This document shows positions 4,928 to 5,871 of a stretch of 5,871 nucleotides of DNA, piece by piece. The number at the start of each line of letters is the position of its first letter. Position 1 is the first letter of the stretch. A program made the position numbers and the translations under genes. The notes beneath the pieces are model-generated. The model ran no database searches, was not told the origin of the DNA, and saw only the letters and a list, made by a program, of their open reading frames with translations. This DNA comes from JBNNGK01 sp050268245 (lineage in GTDB: Bacteria > Pseudomonadota > Gammaproteobacteria > Enterobacterales > Enterobacteriaceae): NCBI RefSeq assembly GCF_050268245.1, contig NZ_JBNNGK010000038.1, positions 1 to 5,871 on the forward strand. Direction: 5' to 3'.

Positions 4928-5871
4928 ATGTCAGTATTACCAAAATTCGCCTGGCCGGTGCCAGCCAGTAAGCGCGGCAATGACTTTGCCAACCGAGACG
5001 ATGTGATGTCGCATCTGGACGGTGAAGCAACCGGCTGGTACCTGCTGGGAAGTAACGGCATGTGGCACGGGGGTATTCATATCACGAACGCCACCACGCC
5101 CTGGTGTGCGCTGAGCGGCAGGGCGGCTTCTGAGCTGCTGGATTTCCCTGTTCCTTACAAGGGGGAGCAGAGTATTCGCTGTATGGCGGACGGGGACGTG
5201 GTGGCATACCGGATTTGCCGCGACTATCTGAACGTGCCGTGGGAGACGGGGCCGCTGAACGTCTCCGGCTCCTTTGTTCTGGTGCGTCACTCTATTCAGC
5301 CCGGGGAGAAACCGGAAAGCGGCCTGAATTTTTATACGCTGTATATGCACCTGGCGCCGTATTCTGCTTATGAAAAAAGTGAAAACGAAACGCAGTGGAT
5401 TGTGAATGATAAGCTGCCCGTATTTCGCCGTGAGTGGACTCCTGATGCCAACGCTGGGAACAGAAACACATATCGTCTGGCCACCATCCCGAAAGGTTCA
5501 CAGATTGAATGGGATGCGACAGAAACAAGCTGTAGCGCGACAGGGCCTAAGGCGCGCCGCTATGGTCTGGTGACATTTAAAGGTTTGTCAGCCGATGCGA
5601 AGGCCAAAGGGACGCAGACCCGTCTGGTGGAAGGACAACAATACTGGATCCTGACGGACAGAGATAATCTTGTGCCGTCATCAGGTGCAGCTGTTCGGCC
5701 GTCGTGGTGGGCACATCTGCTGCCGCCTTATGCGGAGCCGATGCAGTTTGACAAGGTGATATGCCCCACGCCGTATCCAATCGGTGCCGGCGACAGCATC
5801 GGCCACCTGGGTTATTTTCAGGTGCCGAAAGAGGGGGGATATGATGCCCGCTATCAGGTGCATATTGAATG
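4928..5871 (+). CDS. 5' part of a full-length effector with divergent M23 (LytM-like) metallopeptidase domain (3' end outside window)
   Basis: The frame is open from ATG 4928 to the window edge, giving 314 residues without a stop. The product begins MSVLPKFAWPVPASKRGNDF, with no signal peptide or PAAR motif. An M23-like core is recognisable. WHGGIH (46-51) stands where HxGxD is usual, and IRCMADGDVVAYRI (83-96) is the typical strand after it. FVLVRH (116-121) and LYMHLAPY (138-145) follow. Then comes an insertion of roughly 140 residues. DSIGHLGYFQVP (289-300) and YQVHIE (309-314) correspond to the closing GH..HLHFE region. Likely metal ligands are H47, H141 and H312, but the usual Asp is H51 and the usual first His of HxH is Q310. 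It may cut peptide stems of peptidoglycan or be an inactive scaffold. GC-rich codon use contrasts with the tips upstream. It presumably continues into the linker and a variable tip; that is inference. Confidence 0.78.
   Translation, partial: MSVLPKFAWPVPASKRGNDFANRDDVMSHLDGEATGWYLLGSNGMWHGGIHITNATTPWCALSGRAASELLDFPVPYKGEQSIRCMADGDVVAYRICRDYLNVPWETGPLNVSGSFVLVRHSIQPGEKPESGLNFYTLYMHLAPYSAYEKSENETQWIVNDKLPVFRREWTPDANAGNRNTYRLATIPKGSQIEWDATETSCSATGPKARRYGLVTFKGLSADAKAKGTQTRLVEGQQYWILTDRDNLVPSSGAAVRPSWWAHLLPPYAEPMQFDKVICPTPYPIGAGDSIGHLGYFQVPKEGGYDARYQVHIE

Noticed and set aside
4783..5863. Several minus-strand frames
   Set aside because: All lie wholly or mostly antisense to the M23-like effector gene, which has recognisable motifs on the plus strand.

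Overview
The window looks like an accessory effector-immunity island from a gammaproteobacterium, most likely a member of the Enterobacterales. Two things suggest this. The 3' gene (4928 to the right edge) has GC-rich, ordinary enterobacterial-looking codon use. The toxin tips and immunity genes in the middle are clearly AT-rich, as horizontally acquired effector cassettes usually are. All supported genes are on the + strand. No VgrG, PAAR, Hcp or secretion-apparatus gene is visible, so delivery by a type VI secretion system (T6SS) is inferred from family resemblance and gene organisation, not seen.

Layout. (1) Positions 1-948 hold the 3' end of a large effector: a conserved linker (DNA 49-287) followed by a lysozyme-like (pesticin/GH24-type) muramidase tip. 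(2) Positions 950-1483 hold a secreted putative immunity protein. (3) Positions 1582-2130 hold an N-terminally truncated GH19 (chitinase/lysozyme-like) fragment with no linker and no convincing ribosome binding site. (4) Positions 2117-2983 hold a second secreted immunity protein whose C-terminal half is homologous to the first. (5) Positions 2980-3939 hold an orphan effector tip: the same linker again (DNA 2998-3236, about 97% identical to the first copy) fused to a different GH19 domain. (6) Positions 3936-4406 hold its ATGA-overlapping putative immunity gene. (7) Positions 4407-4927 contain no intact gene, but do contain a decayed reading frame interrupted by TAG, a small 9-bp tandem repeat, and what looks like the tail of another gene just before the next start. 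(8) Position 4928 to the right edge is the 5' part of a new full-length effector with a divergent M23 (LytM-like) metallopeptidase domain.

How it fits together. The simplest reading is a polymorphic-toxin locus. A full-length effector (M23-like N-terminal part, conserved linker, variable peptidoglycan-hydrolase tip) is followed by a series of displaced tips, each with its immunity gene, and then by another full-length effector. The near-identical linker DNA would let homologous recombination swap tips onto a full-length N-terminal part, as proposed for orphan Rhs/CDI tips. All three intact immunity candidates have export signals, matching toxins that cut the cell wall in the periplasm. The most notable observation is that two immunity proteins next to structurally different hydrolases (GH24/pesticin-like and GH19) share one homologous domain.
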